Part shown: in pieces, positions 35,831 to 48,081 of the stretch
How the letters are laid out: every line of letters starts with the position of its first letter
How positions within the stretch are numbered: the stretch's first letter is position 1
Source of the DNA: Gnetum montanum
Taxonomy: Eukaryota > Streptophyta > Gnetopsida > Gnetales > Gnetaceae
Direction: 5' to 3'
Length of the DNA stretch: 64,000 nt
Assembly: GCA_015680685.1 (NCBI GenBank)
Contig: MNCI01022206.1
Coordinates: 726,301-790,300, forward strand
Notes under the pieces: model-generated
Databases searched by the model: none
What the model saw: only the letters and a program-made list of their open reading frames with translations
What the model was told of the DNA's origin: nothing
Made by a program: the position numbers and the translations under genes

Positions 35831-35929
35831 ATATTAGATAATGGGTTTTCTTCATCTTTGTTATCCCATCTCAATTGAGACAAGTGATTAGTGACCACAT
35901 TCTCAGTGCCCTTTCGATCCATCATCATA

Positions 35930-36150
35930 AGATCAAATTCCTATAAGATCACTAACCACCGTATGACATTGGGGCTCATCATTGGCTTGTTCATTAAGAA
36001 GTGAATGGAACTATGGTCTATGTGCACAAACACCTTGTATCCAAGCACATAATGCCTAAACTTCTCTAGAGCAAACACCACTTCCATTAATTCTTTTTCT
36101 GTAGTGGTGTAGTTCAATTGTGCACCCACAATGATTTAGCTAGCACAATG
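35930..36150 (-). pseudogene. RNase H of element A
   Basis: 62 open codons (36129-35941) read LNYTTTEKELMEVVFALEKF and then HYVLGYKVFVHIDHSS, the conserved start of plant Ty3 RNase H. TDHS is changed to IDHS. The remainder continues to about 35830 with breaks. Confidence 0.82.
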
Positions 36151-36199
36151 AATGTAGTATGGACATTTCTTATTGTCCATTTGCATAATCACAACTCCC

Positions 36200-37140
36200 A
36201 AGGTATAATTTGATGCATTCATCATGATATGAAATGGTCTAGACCAATTAGGTGCTTGTAGGATTGGAGTTTCTACAAGTTTTTATTTCAACTATTGGAA
36301 TGCTTTTTCACATTCTATGGTCCAAACAAAGGGAGCATCTTTCTTTGTTAACTCCACCAATAGTTTTGTGATCTTAGAGAAATTCTCTATAAACCATTAG
36401 TAGTAGCCAGTATTTCGAAGGAATGATCAAACATCTTTGATAGTTTTTGGTTGATGCGCTATTCCTTAGATGACCGTTATTTTCTCAAGGTTTATCTCAA
36501 TTCTTACTTGTGATATGTTTTGCCCTGATATAATGCCCTCTTGGACCATTAAGTGAATTTTTTGCCAATTGAGCCACAAGTTGGTTTTAACACATCATTT
36601 TAACACTTCCTCAAGGTGGTCTAGGGCTTTCTCAAATGTAGCTCTATAAGTGGAGAAGTCATCCATGAAGACTTCCACACCACTACCAATTTGTTGTTGA
36701 AAAATGCTTAGAACTAGGTGGTGGAATGTAGCAGGAGCACTGCATAGATCAAATGACATCTTGGGATATGCAAAAGTCCCCTAAGGACTCATGAATGTTA
36801 TCTTGGCTTGGTCCTCTAGTGCAATTTAAATTTGGTTATAGCTAGTATAACCATCTAGAAAATTGTAGTAGCAATGCCCAGATATTGTGTCTAGAACTTG
36901 ATTAACAAATGGTAATGGAAAATGATTTGTGAATGTTGCCATATTCAACAGCTGAAAATTGATGTAAGCCTACCACTCGCCTTCTTTCTTTGGTACAATC
37001 ACAAGTGGACTAACCCACTCACTATTTGCAATGGGATAAATGAACCCCACCTTGGGTAGTTGTTCGATTTTCTCCTTGATGATCTACTTCAATTTGGGAT
37101 TCAATCACCTCTATGGTTGTCTTTTTGGCTTCATGGCTGG
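36200..37140 (-). pseudogene. reverse transcriptase of element A (broken)
   Basis: EVFMDDFSTY at about 36690-36655 (minus) keeps both catalytic aspartates. The domain starts near 37135 (MKPKRQP-like) and ends before the RNase H. Stops and small indels occur throughout, so the enzyme cannot be made, but this is the least altered polymerase box of the three minus-strand copies. Confidence 0.82.
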
Positions 37141-37633
37141 ATTAGTGTAGATGTGATGTTGGCATATCCTAGGATCAATTCCTATGATTTTAGGATATGA
37201 CCAAGAAAAAGTTGCTAACCATTTTTCAACTACTTCAACATCATCTTTTTTTTCTCTAGAGCAAGATTTACATTGATTATGACTAGCTTCCCATTTTTTA
37301 AAAACACATATTCCATTTTGGCCAGTAGAATTTTTAGTTCAAGGGGATCTTGCTTGAAACTTTCAAGAATTTCCAACTCTCACTAGTAGGTATCATCATT
37401 TATATCATTAGAGAGTTGGTGATGAATTTACTCTAGTTCATTCATGACTATGACATATGCACATGTTAGGCTCTTAGTTGGTTCCATGCAAAGTGTGTTG
37501 TCTTAGAATCAATGGTCAACCACTAGGTTCCCTCCTATTTTGTGGCTATTGTGTACAAACACCTTTGGATTTCTGCTTTTGGTGCACATTGGTTGCATGT
37601 AGAGATACATGCTTATTTCATAACCCAGAGTTT

Positions 37634-38110
37634 CTACACATAATTGCACCCTGTATCATTGTACGTGATGCATGGAACTCTCTTCTTATTGATATTTCCA
37701 AATGCATTTTCTTTGAATATTTCTAAGGAAAGATCTCTAATGTCCATTATTGCATCAATTATGGTAAGCCATGCCCTTCCCATGATGATTGGAAACTCCC
37801 CTTTGTAGTTCTCCATCTTGATCACTAGGAAATTAGTAGGATAAAACCTCCCACAAATAGTGATCATAATATCTTCCACTAGTTCCAATGGGATAGTGAT
37901 AGACTAGTCTACAAACTCTAATATGATATTACTCTTCTTGAGAAGAGGCAAGTTGTATGTAGTATACATCTTAAGAGAAATTAAATTGACACTAGAACCT
38001 AATTTACAAATATCTTTACATGGTTCATTCCCAAGAATTTGCAAATAAATGAGAGGACTTCCAAGATTGGCTAATTTCCTAGGAAGGTTTCCAACACAGA
38101 TCTAATTAGA
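37634..38110 (-). pseudogene. protease of element A (broken)
   Basis: 84 open codons (37888-37634) contain EFPIIMGRAWLTIIDA, the conserved C-terminal region of the Ty3 protease. Upstream near 38010-37970 the active-site segment is degraded. Confidence 0.75.
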
Positions 38111-38149
38111 TATAGTGTGAGTAAGCATTATAGTATGGCTCCTAGGAAG

Positions 38150-39674
38150 ATTTTGGTTTGAAGGGAACTCAAAGGAATTGGATATAGAGAAAGTTAGAGG
38201 AATAGGGTTGTCAACCGTGGGTGTATTTGAGGGATTAGGTGGACTACGTGGTTGGACGAAAGGTCTCTTCTTTGATCAAGTCTCTAACCCACTTGGTTGA
38301 TGAATCGGTTGTAGATTAATAGCCCTAGTAATGTTATGTTATTGCAGTTGAGTTGGTAGTACACCCTACATAGGTGGAGTAGGTGGTAGCTGTGTAGGAA
38401 TAGGAGGAGGAAGATGTGCAAGGATACGAGGAGGATAAGGATAGGAGGTGGCATTCCTTCTTTCATGTGGAGAATGAGTTTGATAATAATTAAAAGGATG
38501 GTAGTGAGACTAGAAAGTAGAACATGACTAGAGGAGTCATGTGGAGATAGGGGTTGCTAAACGTAGTACTCATATGGATTAGGTTATCTATAAGGGTATT
38601 GTTGCCTTGGTGGTGCCAATGCCCATGATTGTGGTTGCTACCACTATTGATACTACTTGTATGGTTGTAGTGGAGTTTTTCTTGGATAATATTGTTGTTG
38701 CTGGTAGGAGTGCTAAAATTACCTTGAGGATAAGGTAATCTTCTAGATGTTTGCTTTTGTATTAGTCATGTATTCAAAGCATACATCCCAGACTCCTGTA
38801 AATGTGACACTATAGGGCAACATTCATTAGGATGTACGTATTTGTAGATGTCACATCCATAATCATCATCTAATCCTCTTTCTTTAACTTCTTCTACTAT
38901 AGTAATCTTGCCCTTACATTTTTTATAGGCATGTTCAACTTCCTTGCGATTCTTGCACTCATGATCACTACCTTGTTAGTTGGACTCCAAAAATTTTTAG
39001 GATAGCTTGAAATATTCTATCCATGGAGTCCCATAACTGATCAACCTTGGCCATAATTTCATATTAACATTTTTGGATTGATAAGATTTTTCTATTCACC
39101 AGCTCATCAGATGTGGATTCTTCCTCACTATCACAGAATCAGACCTACCTCTTGCGAATGGAAGGATCACGGTTATACTCTTCTGCACTTTCTCTTTTTC
39201 TTAATTCACCCTCCTCTTTAGCTACCTACTTGATTAGCCTTTGTATTTGACAAGCACTTAATTTTGATGGTCACCTTTGGGCATAGACACCAAGGGTTCT
39301 TCTCATTTTTGATTGAAGCTTGTCTACAATGTGGTGAAGTTGATCCAGTTGATAATAATCATGGTCGAGACATTTATGCATTAAGGAATAGTATTGGCTG
39401 ATGGTAGCATCCAAGGGTTTATGTGTTCCTTGTTTCCATTCTTGGATTTTCCTTCTCAAGTTTGACACTCTCGAGTATGTTTGACATATATCATTAAATA
39501 ATTCAAGCATAGTACTCCATCGACTGATAGATTCTGGCTCCAAGGATTAGTACCAGTTCTCTACTTCTTTGATGAGAATCCTTGGGAGCAACTTAATTTT
39601 TTTCCACTCATTCTCTATGTTTTGCAAGACACATGAATCTTGAAAATCTTGGAGATGATTCTATAGATCAAAGT
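38150..39674 (-). pseudogene. gag of element A, C-terminal part
   Basis: Minus frame 39543-39271 gives a 90-codon gag core: RWSTMLELFNDICQTYSRV and HKPLDATISQYYSLMHKCLD, then DQLHHIVDKL. Element D has the same blocks. The gene stops at 39674 where element B is inserted and resumes at 46922. Confidence 0.85.
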
Positions 39675-40528
39675 TGATGAGCAGCAAGGTACCCTTACAC
39701 CCAACCATATGAATCACAAGTGTTCACATGTAATCTAGTTGAATTCCACAGACTATAAATACTAAGTGCACTAGAGCTAAATAGTATGTGTGTGTTGTTC
39801 ATTTGTTGTCTTCCCAGTCCCACTTGTGGAATTCAATTGTATGGTTAAGTGTGATTGAGGCATATGATTTTTATTCTTTTGTGTTTTTATGGAATTACTC
39901 ACCTAGAACAAGAATAAAACTAAGAGTGATTAATTGCTAAGTAAACTATAGTCTATTCTAGACTAACACAAGTAACCATTTCCACTTCCCGGACACATCC
40001 TGAACTTTGTGCAAACACTACCAGGCTATTAAATGCTAATCATTTTTGAGCTACCAAGTGTCACACATGCTCGAAGGGGTCGTGTTTGTGTAATTTAATT
40101 ATTTTCTTAATTGATCAAAATTAGTTGCTACATAAATAACATTAATGTAAATTGTAGGAAATAACAATATGTAAATGCATAAGAAAGAAAATCTCAAGTG
40201 CTGCAAGGAATGGATCAAAGAGCTCATCTTTATTGCCAACACAATGGTGTGCTTAGGTACATCAATGCTTGAATAAAGATCCATTCACACTTAGACCTCA
40301 TACTGTGGGCACTTGGAAAATATTCTAACTTTTGAATAGACAAACTGCAAGAGTTTCACTACTAACTGCTAAAAGCTTACTCCTAATTGTGCACCTAGGT
40401 GCTATATTTATAGACCCGAAAGAAACCCTATGATATCAAATGTATGATATTGCATCTTAGGCAATGATATTGTGTACTCGATATCATATCCACCTCGATA
40501 TTGAAGTAATGAAAAATGTGATTTATCA
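39675..40528 (-). repeat. 3' LTR of element B
   Basis: TGATGAGCAGC...GATTTATCA. Cassette with GATATC/GATATTG words at about 40433-40500 before the TATA region (near 40405). A purine run (ATGGGGTA on minus) precedes it. Confidence 0.9.
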
Positions 40529-42500
40529 TACCCCATGACTGAATAAAACTTCGTCCTCAAGTACAGAAGAAGAGGAACAAGTCCTTTACAAAATATAATA
40601 GGGGGCATGGATCTATTTGATTGATATGCAGAGTGACATAGAGAAAATAGACAAATACGAAAGTGCTCAAGCATATAATATTAGAATTGTGTATAAAATT
40701 GGGTGTTCATAATAATAGGAAAGAACACCAATGAATTAAGAGGAAATCCAACCCCTCTTGACTATAGAATAATGAGGGAGAGGTAGAAGAGATCTGGCGA
40801 TTATGAACAATCTCCTGCGAATGATATGGTTGCATCCTCCTTGGTGATGACAATCCCACTTCCAATCCATCCTTCCCATTGCAATCACAACAAAACCAAG
40901 GATTAGTATTTATAGTGCAATGGAGAATGGCTAAGTACCTTGTCTCATTGGTGATTTTATCTAGCCAGGTTGTGTTTGTGATAGATTGGTTGCTTGATGT
41001 TGTTAGTGGAAAGACTGACGAATGGGTTAAATAAGAGAAGTGATCCATACAATTCAGAAAAAGCTTAACACAAGGAGTACTGAAAAGAGGGTATTCACAA
41101 TAATAAAAAGAATTTCATTACAAATAGTTATGAAGGTACATACAATTGGATGACATGGATGGGATAAATAAAAATAACTTGATTGTAATAATGTCTAAGG
41201 GTAAAAAACTTAACTTGACCAAACTAAAAGATAGCCTTTTATGCCCTTTCATAACTTCAAACTAAGGAGTTTATGGGCACCATGGATGATTAATGGTTAT
41301 GGAAAGTCAAGTACAAAAACACAAACATAATTGATTGAGAAACTCGACACATCAAACCAGAACATTGAATGAAAACATGAAATCGGTAGTGAGGTGAGGC
41401 ATGAAAAGCATAGATGGGTGATAAAGACAGTGAAATGGAGTTCCTAATTATGGTCACATATAGTCCCTTGTGGAGTTTGTGATTAACTGACTTGGTAGGA
41501 TCCTTCCTCAGTCCAGATCAAAACTAACCACTTTTAGTGACTTTGCATCGATACTCTAAGGCAAGTCCATCTCCTGAGATACAAGAATGCTCCCACAAAA
41601 CAACCATCATTCCAAATTGAAGTGAAGGTAGGAAGTGAGAAAGGGCCTTAGTTAGAGGAGACAAGACAAGTCTCATAACTAGTGCTTGTAGTCCTTTTAT
41701 TTAGTCTAAGGGGTATGCTTTGAATTCCCATGTTTTTCTTGAATGGGAACCACACCATGCAAAGACCCATGCATTTTTTGCATTTATTTTTTCAAAGGGG
41801 TGTGCTTTGAATCCTCATATTTCTTTCTCTCTTTTGTTTTGTGATGAGGACCATACCATGCAAGGACTTATTTGACTTCCTATTATGAAATGATGCATAA
41901 TGATGAGGAGCTTACAAGAACACCCTTGCACATAGGAAAACAGAAAAGCATGAAGAATGTCACATCCCTTTGATGCCACACCCTATCCAAACCTTTGATT
42001 CCTTCTCGATTTCAAAAACTACACAAGTAACAAATTTATTAAAGTTGTATTAGTAAAGAAGAGACTGCACACTTCCAAAGAGTATGTGGATTGGTGAATG
42101 ATGTGGACTCACTATCTGTTACATGAAAAGAAACCATGTTCCAATCATTAGTAACAATATTCAAAGTCAGAAACTAGACATCAATAATGAAATTACAAAT
42201 AAAGCACACCACCATTGAGTAGTGCATTGTCGTTGTACCTGCCACCTTATTAGTAGAAAAAGTAGAGAAACATATCAAATATAAGCAAAAATAGCCATGA
42301 AAGAAAGTAAACGAGTAGACAATAAATATTGAATATATTAACATTGGTGTAAAACATAAACTAAGAAAAGACCAATAACTTTAAAAATAAAAATATGTAA
42401 AATAAAGATGTAAAACAAAGAAGATAAAAAAAAAGTTGTAAAACCAAAAATGTGGAAAACAAAAAAGTCAAAAACTAAGGATCTACCTAAGGTGTTAGTA
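40529..42500 (-). other. 3' region of element B with a 113-codon open frame
   Basis: Minus frame 41048-40707 is open for 113 codons and parallels a broken frame in element A. It has a hydrophobic end but no recognised domain. A two-unit repeat lies at about 41697-41870. Whether the frame was ever a protein is undecided; conservation may only reflect shared descent. Confidence 0.45.
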
Positions 42501-42559
42501 TGGGTGGCCATCTCCCCCACTACTAAGTTGAAAGGGAGAGATCTAAAAGATTGAGCATG

Positions 42560-43700
42560 GTTGTCCATTTGATGAGGTGTTTGTTGAGTTGGCTAGCTTG
42601 AGCTCATGAAAAGGTTTTATTTGTTGAACGTTGACTAATTNNNNNNNNNNNNNNNNNNNNNNNNNNNNNNNNNNNNNNNNNNNNNNNNNNNNNNNNNNNN
42701 NNNNNNNNNNNNNNNNNNNNNNNNNNNNNNNNNNNNNNNNNNNNNNNNNNNNNNNNNNNNNNNNNNNNNNNNNNNNNNNNNNNNNNNNNNNNNNNNNNNN
42801 NNNNNNNNNNNNNNNNNNNNNNNNNNNNNNNNNNNNNNNNNNNNNNNNNNNNNNNNNNNNNNNNNNNNNNNNNNNNNNNNNNNNNNNNNNNNNNNNNNNN
42901 NNNNNNNNNNNNNNNNNNNNNNNNNNNNNNNNNNNNNNNNNNNNNNNNNNNNNNNNNNNNNNNNNNNNNNNNNNNNNNNNNNNNNNNNNNNNNNNNNNNN
43001 NNNNNNNNNNNNNNNNNNNNNNNNNNNNNNNNNNNNNNNNNNNNNNNNNNNNNNNNNNNNNNNNNNNNNNNNNNNNNNNNNNNNNNNNNNNNNNNNNNNN
43101 NNNNNNNNNNNNNNNNNNNNNNNNNNNNNNNNNNNNNNNNNNNNNNNNNNNNNNNNNNNNNNNNNNNNNNNNNNNNNNNNNNNNTGACTATTATATATGC
43201 CTTTCCATTTGATAAAGGTGTGATGGGACCCATAAAGTCAATGCCCCAAATGTCAAATGGTTTGAGAGGTTGTATCCATTGTTGTGGTCCCTCCATTTAA
43301 GTTGTCATTCCATCATCCCTTTGGCAATTATCACAAGTGCAGATGAATTGATGTGCATCCTTGAAGATTGTTGGTCAATAATACCATACCATGAGGATTT
43401 TTATGGCTGTGCATCTTCCAGCATAATGGCCCCCACAAGGATCTTCATGAGCATTCTAAAGAATGCGAAGTTGATTCATATCAGGAACACACCAACATAC
43501 CAGGCCATCGGGACAAACTTTGTAAAGGTTTTCATTAATCTCCATGAAATATTTGACCTAGTGAAGAAATTGTTGTTTCTTTCTAGTGTCCAGCCCTTGC
43601 GGTAGTTCTTGCTTGAGTAGATAAGTGAGAATGGTGTCATACCATTTTGGTTCATTGGGAATTTGTGCATTAATAGCACCTGCAAGGAGAGATTCGTCAG
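42560..43700 (-). pseudogene. integrase of element B, mostly hidden by a gap
   Basis: [20 protein letters not shown] is read at about 43296-43235 (minus), the segment with the first catalytic Asp. Then 544 Ns (42641-43184) hide most of the core. The N-terminal part extends to about 43700 (QNGMTPFSLIYSSKN-like). Nothing can be said about its catalytic state. Confidence 0.8.
42641..43184. other. assembly gap, 544 Ns
   Basis: Run of N inside the integrase of element B. Frames drawn across it are artefacts. Confidence 0.99.
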
Positions 43701-43747
43701 GAAATTGGTTAGATAAAGGATTTTTTCCCCTTGTCATCCCATCTTAG

Positions 43748-44020
43748 TCACGATAAGTGATCCACAATCACATTCTCCATACCTTTACAATCTACCATTA
43801 TGACATCAAATTTCTGCAAAATCATGAGCCACCGTATGACATGGGGGCTCACCATGAGTTTGTTCATTAAAAATCTAATGGCACCATGATCTATGTGCAC
43901 AAACACTTTATAGCCAAGTACATAGTGCCTAAAATTCTCTAAAGTGAACATCACTATCATCAACTCCTTTTTTGTGGTGTTTTAGTTTAGTTGTTCACCT
44001 ACGATGATCCAACTTATATA
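43748..44020 (-). pseudogene. RNase H of element B
   Basis: 71 open codons (43963-43748): FTLENFRHYVLGYKVFVHID, then HVIRWLMILQKFDVIMVD and IVDHLS, the same series as in element C. TDH is altered to IDH as in element A. Confidence 0.82.
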
Positions 44021-44575
44021 GTGAATGTAATATGCACATTTTTGATCATCCATCTATGTAAGCACTGCCCCCAAAGCATAATTTAATGCATTGGTCATCA
44101 CATGAAATGGTCGGGACCAATCTAGTGCTTGAAGAATGGGAGTTTCAACAAGATTTTGCTTCAACTATTGAAATGTTGATTCACATGCAAGGGTCTAGAT
44201 GAATGATGCATCCTTCTTTGACAATTCTACCAATGGCTTGACGATTTTGGAAAAATTCTCAATGAATTGCCGGTAGCTAGTATGACCAAGGAATGACCAA
44301 ACTTCTTTGACTATTTTATGTTGATGAATTATTCCTTGGATGACCCTTATTTTTTTAGGGTCCACCTTGATTCTTGCTTTTGAAATGTGATTCCCTAAGA
44401 TTGTGCCTTCCTAGACCATAAGATGGCTCTTTTGCCAATTGAGCTAGAGGTTTCTTTCAACACATCTTTTCAACACCTACTCAAGATGGCCCAAGGCTTA
44501 CTCAAACATAGCTTCATAGGTAGAAAGATCATCAATAAAAACTTCTGGGTACCTTCTTGTTTTGTGGCTATGTTT
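44020..44575 (-). pseudogene. reverse transcriptase remnant of element B, ends at a deletion
   Basis: Reads EVFIDDLSTYE at about 44553-44520 (minus), the polymerase box as FIDD. Just beyond, a short piece GGGTACCTTCTTGTTTTGTG (44547-44566) corresponds to sequence between RT and protease in element A (near 37525), then the sequence jumps into gag. Two deletions therefore removed the front of RT, the protease and the gag tail. Confidence 0.8.
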
Positions 44576-44589
44576 TTCCTTCAAGCTAT

Positions 44590-45893
44590 TTAATATTGAA
44601 GCTGATCAAGTTGAGAGTATCCATGGCTAGGACACCTATGTAACAGAGAGTAGTATCAGCTAATAATAACATCCAAGGGCTCATGATTCCTTTGTTTCTA
44701 TGCTTGAATTTGTTTCCTTAGATTGGATACTCAGGAGTACGTTTGATATTTGTCATTGAATAGTTCCAACATAGTACTCCACTGCTTGATTGATTTTGGT
44801 TCCAAGGATCGATACCAACTTTCTACTTATTTTATAAGTGTCCTTGGAAATAATTTTAGCTTTTGCTAGTAATTTTCAATATTTTGCAAGGCACATGCAT
44901 CTTGGAAGGCCTAAAGATGATTTTTCATATCAACATCATATCCTCCCTTGAACCAAGGGATGTTGTTCATATCCATCCTCTTTATTCTACTATCCTTCAT
45001 GTGCCTGGTTGGAATCCTCACAACCTCTGCAATATTTAACATGCTTCGAGTAGTAAGTAGAAGTTCATCAAGACCATGATGGTGGTGCCTATGATGTTCC
45101 CTACTAGCCCTTCTTTGTTAATGATGGGCCTCTCTAGATTTCCCATGTCTTCAGTCACAACTATCCCTAGAGTCCCTTTTGTTATTTTGGTCTCATTGGT
45201 CACCTCCATCATGGTTATTTTGTCTATGGACATGATTTGAACCTGATAAAGAAGAAGATGATGTTGAAGGGGAAGAAGAAGAAGAACTTACTCTACGTTG
45301 ATTCCTATCATCCTTCCTTCGATGCTTGAAACCATAATCATGATCATGATCTCCTTGTCTCCTTTTTTATGACTTGCTTCTCCAGATCCATTTTTGTCAT
45401 TGGATCCATTTTGACAAAAACCTAGATTATGGATTGTAGATTATACATACTAGTTGAGGGATCCTTGAACAATTTCAAAGAGAGGAGAATCACTAAAGAA
45501 GTGGTTGCCTTCATCAATTAGGCCAAGCAGAGGTGGAAAGATGTTTGACCCCTTACCCTTTATAAGCTTATGTTGGTACTCCAAATGTTGATTCCTTAAT
45601 CTTTATGCTTCAGTGGGATGATAATCCCTTGATTTAGGATATCACATCTCATATTCTCCATGGAGATGTTGAAGCTCATGTTGTGTTAGCATCAGTTGAA
45701 GCATGGTTGGAATAGATCAGTCAAGTGGCAACACAATGTTACCTTCCATATCATGCCACTAAATTAGGTCATCTTCATTTAAGATGAAGGTAAAGTTTGG
45801 TACATACTCATTAGGATGAGCATATACCACCTGGTATTGTTGAGGCACCTGAACTACCCTGGGCAGAGATGGGCTCTTGTGAGAAGAAGACAT
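44590..45893 (-). pseudogene. gag of element B, N-terminal and core parts
   Basis: Start Met at 45893 (MSSSHKSPSLP), 135 bases inside the primer site. It carries a serine-rich, histidine/aspartate-rich middle and the ML(E)LF...QTY-type gag core near 44780-44660, with stops. The C-terminal charged part is deleted. Confidence 0.78.
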
Positions 45894-46027
45894 TTTGTGT
45901 TAATAAATAGTGTGCAGTTGAGATTTAATTTAATGATAATAGATTTTTTTGTAGGATTTGAATCTTAGGATTTAAACAATGAGGTTACTAAATTTCACTA
46001 GGTTTAGATAGCGCACAAAGAACTACA

Positions 46028-46046
46028 GTCCCTGGCAACAGTGCCA
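46028..46046 (-). other. primer binding site of element B
   Basis: Plus strand GTCCCTGGCAACAGTGCCA, tRNA-Asp type with few changes, one base from the LTR edge at 46048. Confidence 0.85.
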
Positions 46047-46047
46047 A

Positions 46048-46921
46048 TGCTGAGTAGCAAGGTACCCCTATACCCAACCATACGAATCACAAAAGTGTTC
46101 ACGTGCAATCTGGTTGAATTCTATAAACTATAATTACTAAGTGAACTAGAGCTAAATGGTGTGTGTGTGTTGTTCATTCGTTATCTTCCTAGTCCCACTT
46201 GTGGAATGCAATTGTATGGTTAAGTGCGACCAAGGCATATGATTTTTATTATTTTGTGTTTTTATGGAATTAATCACCTAGAATAAGAATAAAAGTAAGA
46301 GTGATTAAAAATAAGAGAAATTAATTGCTAAGTAAACTATAGTCTAATATAGCCTAACACAAGTAATCGTTCCCACTTCCTGGACACATCTTGAACTTTG
46401 TGCAAACACTGCTAGGCTATCAAAAACTAATCATTTCTAAGCTACCAAGTGTCACACGTATGCTTGAAGGGATCATGCTTTTGTAATTTAATGATTTTCT
46501 TAATTGATAAAAATTAATTACTACATAAATAACATTAATGTAAATTGTAGGAAATAATAATATGTAAATGCATAAGAAAGAAAATCTCAAGTGCTGCAAA
46601 GAATGGATCAAAGAGCTCATCTTTATTACCAACATAACGGTGTGCTTAGGTACATCAATGCTTGAATAAAGATCCATTCACACTTAGACCTCCTACTGTG
46701 GGCACTTGGAAAATATTCTAACTTTCGAATGGACAAAATTCAAGAGTTTTGCTACTAACTACTAAAAACTTACTCCCAATTGTGTACATGGGCACTGTAT
46801 TTATAGACCTAGGAGTAACCTTATGATATTGAATGTACGATATCACATCCTGGGCCATGATATTGCATACCCAATATCGTAGCCACCCTGATATTAGAGT
46901 AATGAAAAACATGATTTATCA
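46048..46921 (-). repeat. 5' LTR of element B
   Basis: TGCTGAGTAGC...GATTTATCA. Close match to 39675-40528. Cassette of GATATTG/GATATC words at about 46828-46895, TATA region near 46800. Confidence 0.9.
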
Positions 46922-47920
46922 AGAGTTATATCCCCCTTCGAACCAAGAAATATTATTCATGTTTAACCTTTTGATCCAACTATCCTTCACATGCCTATTG
47001 GAATTCTTACTACCTCTAGAATATTAAGCATACTTTAGGTAGTAAACAAAGGCTCATCGAGGCTATGATCATGATGTGTATGATGCCCTCTACTACCCCT
47101 TCATTGATGGTGATGTGCCTCTTTTGAATGTCCACACCCTTGATCAAACTTTCCCTATGGTTCCTTTGATCATTTCAGTCCCATCAGTTGTTTGGGTCAC
47201 CTCCATTACTAACTTTCCTTCCATGATCATGATTAGAGCTATAAGAATAAGAAAATGACAATGAATAGGAAGAGGAAGAAGGACTAGGATCATCATGTTG
47301 CCTACTACCACCTCTTTGATGATTGTGATCATGATCATGATCTTGTTTCTTATCTACATTCCTACTTTGACTTGCCTCTTCAGATCCTTCTTTGTTATTT
47401 GATACATTCTTACTAGAACTAAGATTTTGAATTGGGGACTATAAGTTCTAGTTTTAACCTCCTTCATTGAAGTTAAAGAGAGGAACTTTATTGAATGGAA
47501 AACCCATAAAGAAGGGTTCTTCACCATCTTGTTGGTACAATAAGAATGTAGAATATTTAAATCTATTTTCCTTCATAAATTCATGGTGTTGTTCTAGCTA
47601 TCAATCTTTTATACATTGTGCCTTAGTGGGATGATAATCCCTAGCATTAGTATCCTACACAACATGCCCAACATGTCATTCCTAAAGACCCCATCATATA
47701 AGCATCTGGTGGAACATTGCAAGAACAGATCGATCGAGTGGCAACATAATGTTTCCCTCCATGTCATGCCACTGCAGCTATTCATCCTAATGTACGATCA
47801 AGGTGAAATTTGGTTCATACTCATTAGGATGAGTATATACCACTAGATATTGTTGAGGCACTAGGTGATGAGCTCCATCAAACTTGGGTGGAGAAGAACT
47901 CTTGAGAGAAGAAGACATTT
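46922..47920 (-). pseudogene. gag of element A, N-terminal part
   Basis: Resumes at 46922 exactly after the right AGAGT copy of the target duplication. It runs to a start Met at 47918 (MSSSLKSSSPPKF), 142 bases inside the primer site, as in elements B and C. Contains PNEYEPNFT and EGNIMLPLDRS, shared with element C (PNQYILDFT, EGNIVLPPDHL). Broken by stops. Confidence 0.82.
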
Positions 47921-48061
47921 TTGATTAGATGATAAAAAATGCAATGTGCTTTTAAAATTTCTTGTAGTAATTTTAAAATATGATATGACTCTCTAAGGTT
48001 TGTTCCAATGATTTTGAATAATTTTCACTAAATCATGGATAGCGCATTAAACAACCAAAAG

Positions 48062-48080
48062 TTCCTCGACAACAATGGCA
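48062..48080 (-). other. primer binding site of element A
   Basis: Plus strand TTCCTCGACAACAATGGCA, a decayed form of the tRNA-Asp-type site, one base from the LTR edge. Confidence 0.75.
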
Positions 48081-48081
48081 A

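Larger units (their letters stand above)
39675..46921 (-). mobile_element. Ty3/gypsy element B nested in gag of A, internally deleted
   Basis: LTRs 39675-40528 (3') and 46048-46921 (5'). Flanks AAAGT (39670-39674) and AGAGT (46922-46926) are a 5-base target duplication with one substitution; element C has AGAGT at the homologous gag place, giving the empty site. In a 215-base LTR comparison I count about ten differences, mostly C/T or G/A. It is therefore younger than A. Most of RT, the protease and the gag C-terminus are missing, so it could only have moved with help. Confidence 0.93.

Noticed and set aside
42604-43296. Frames of 230 and 193 codons across the gap
   Set aside because: Nearly all residues are unknown; only the 3' ends reflect real sequence.
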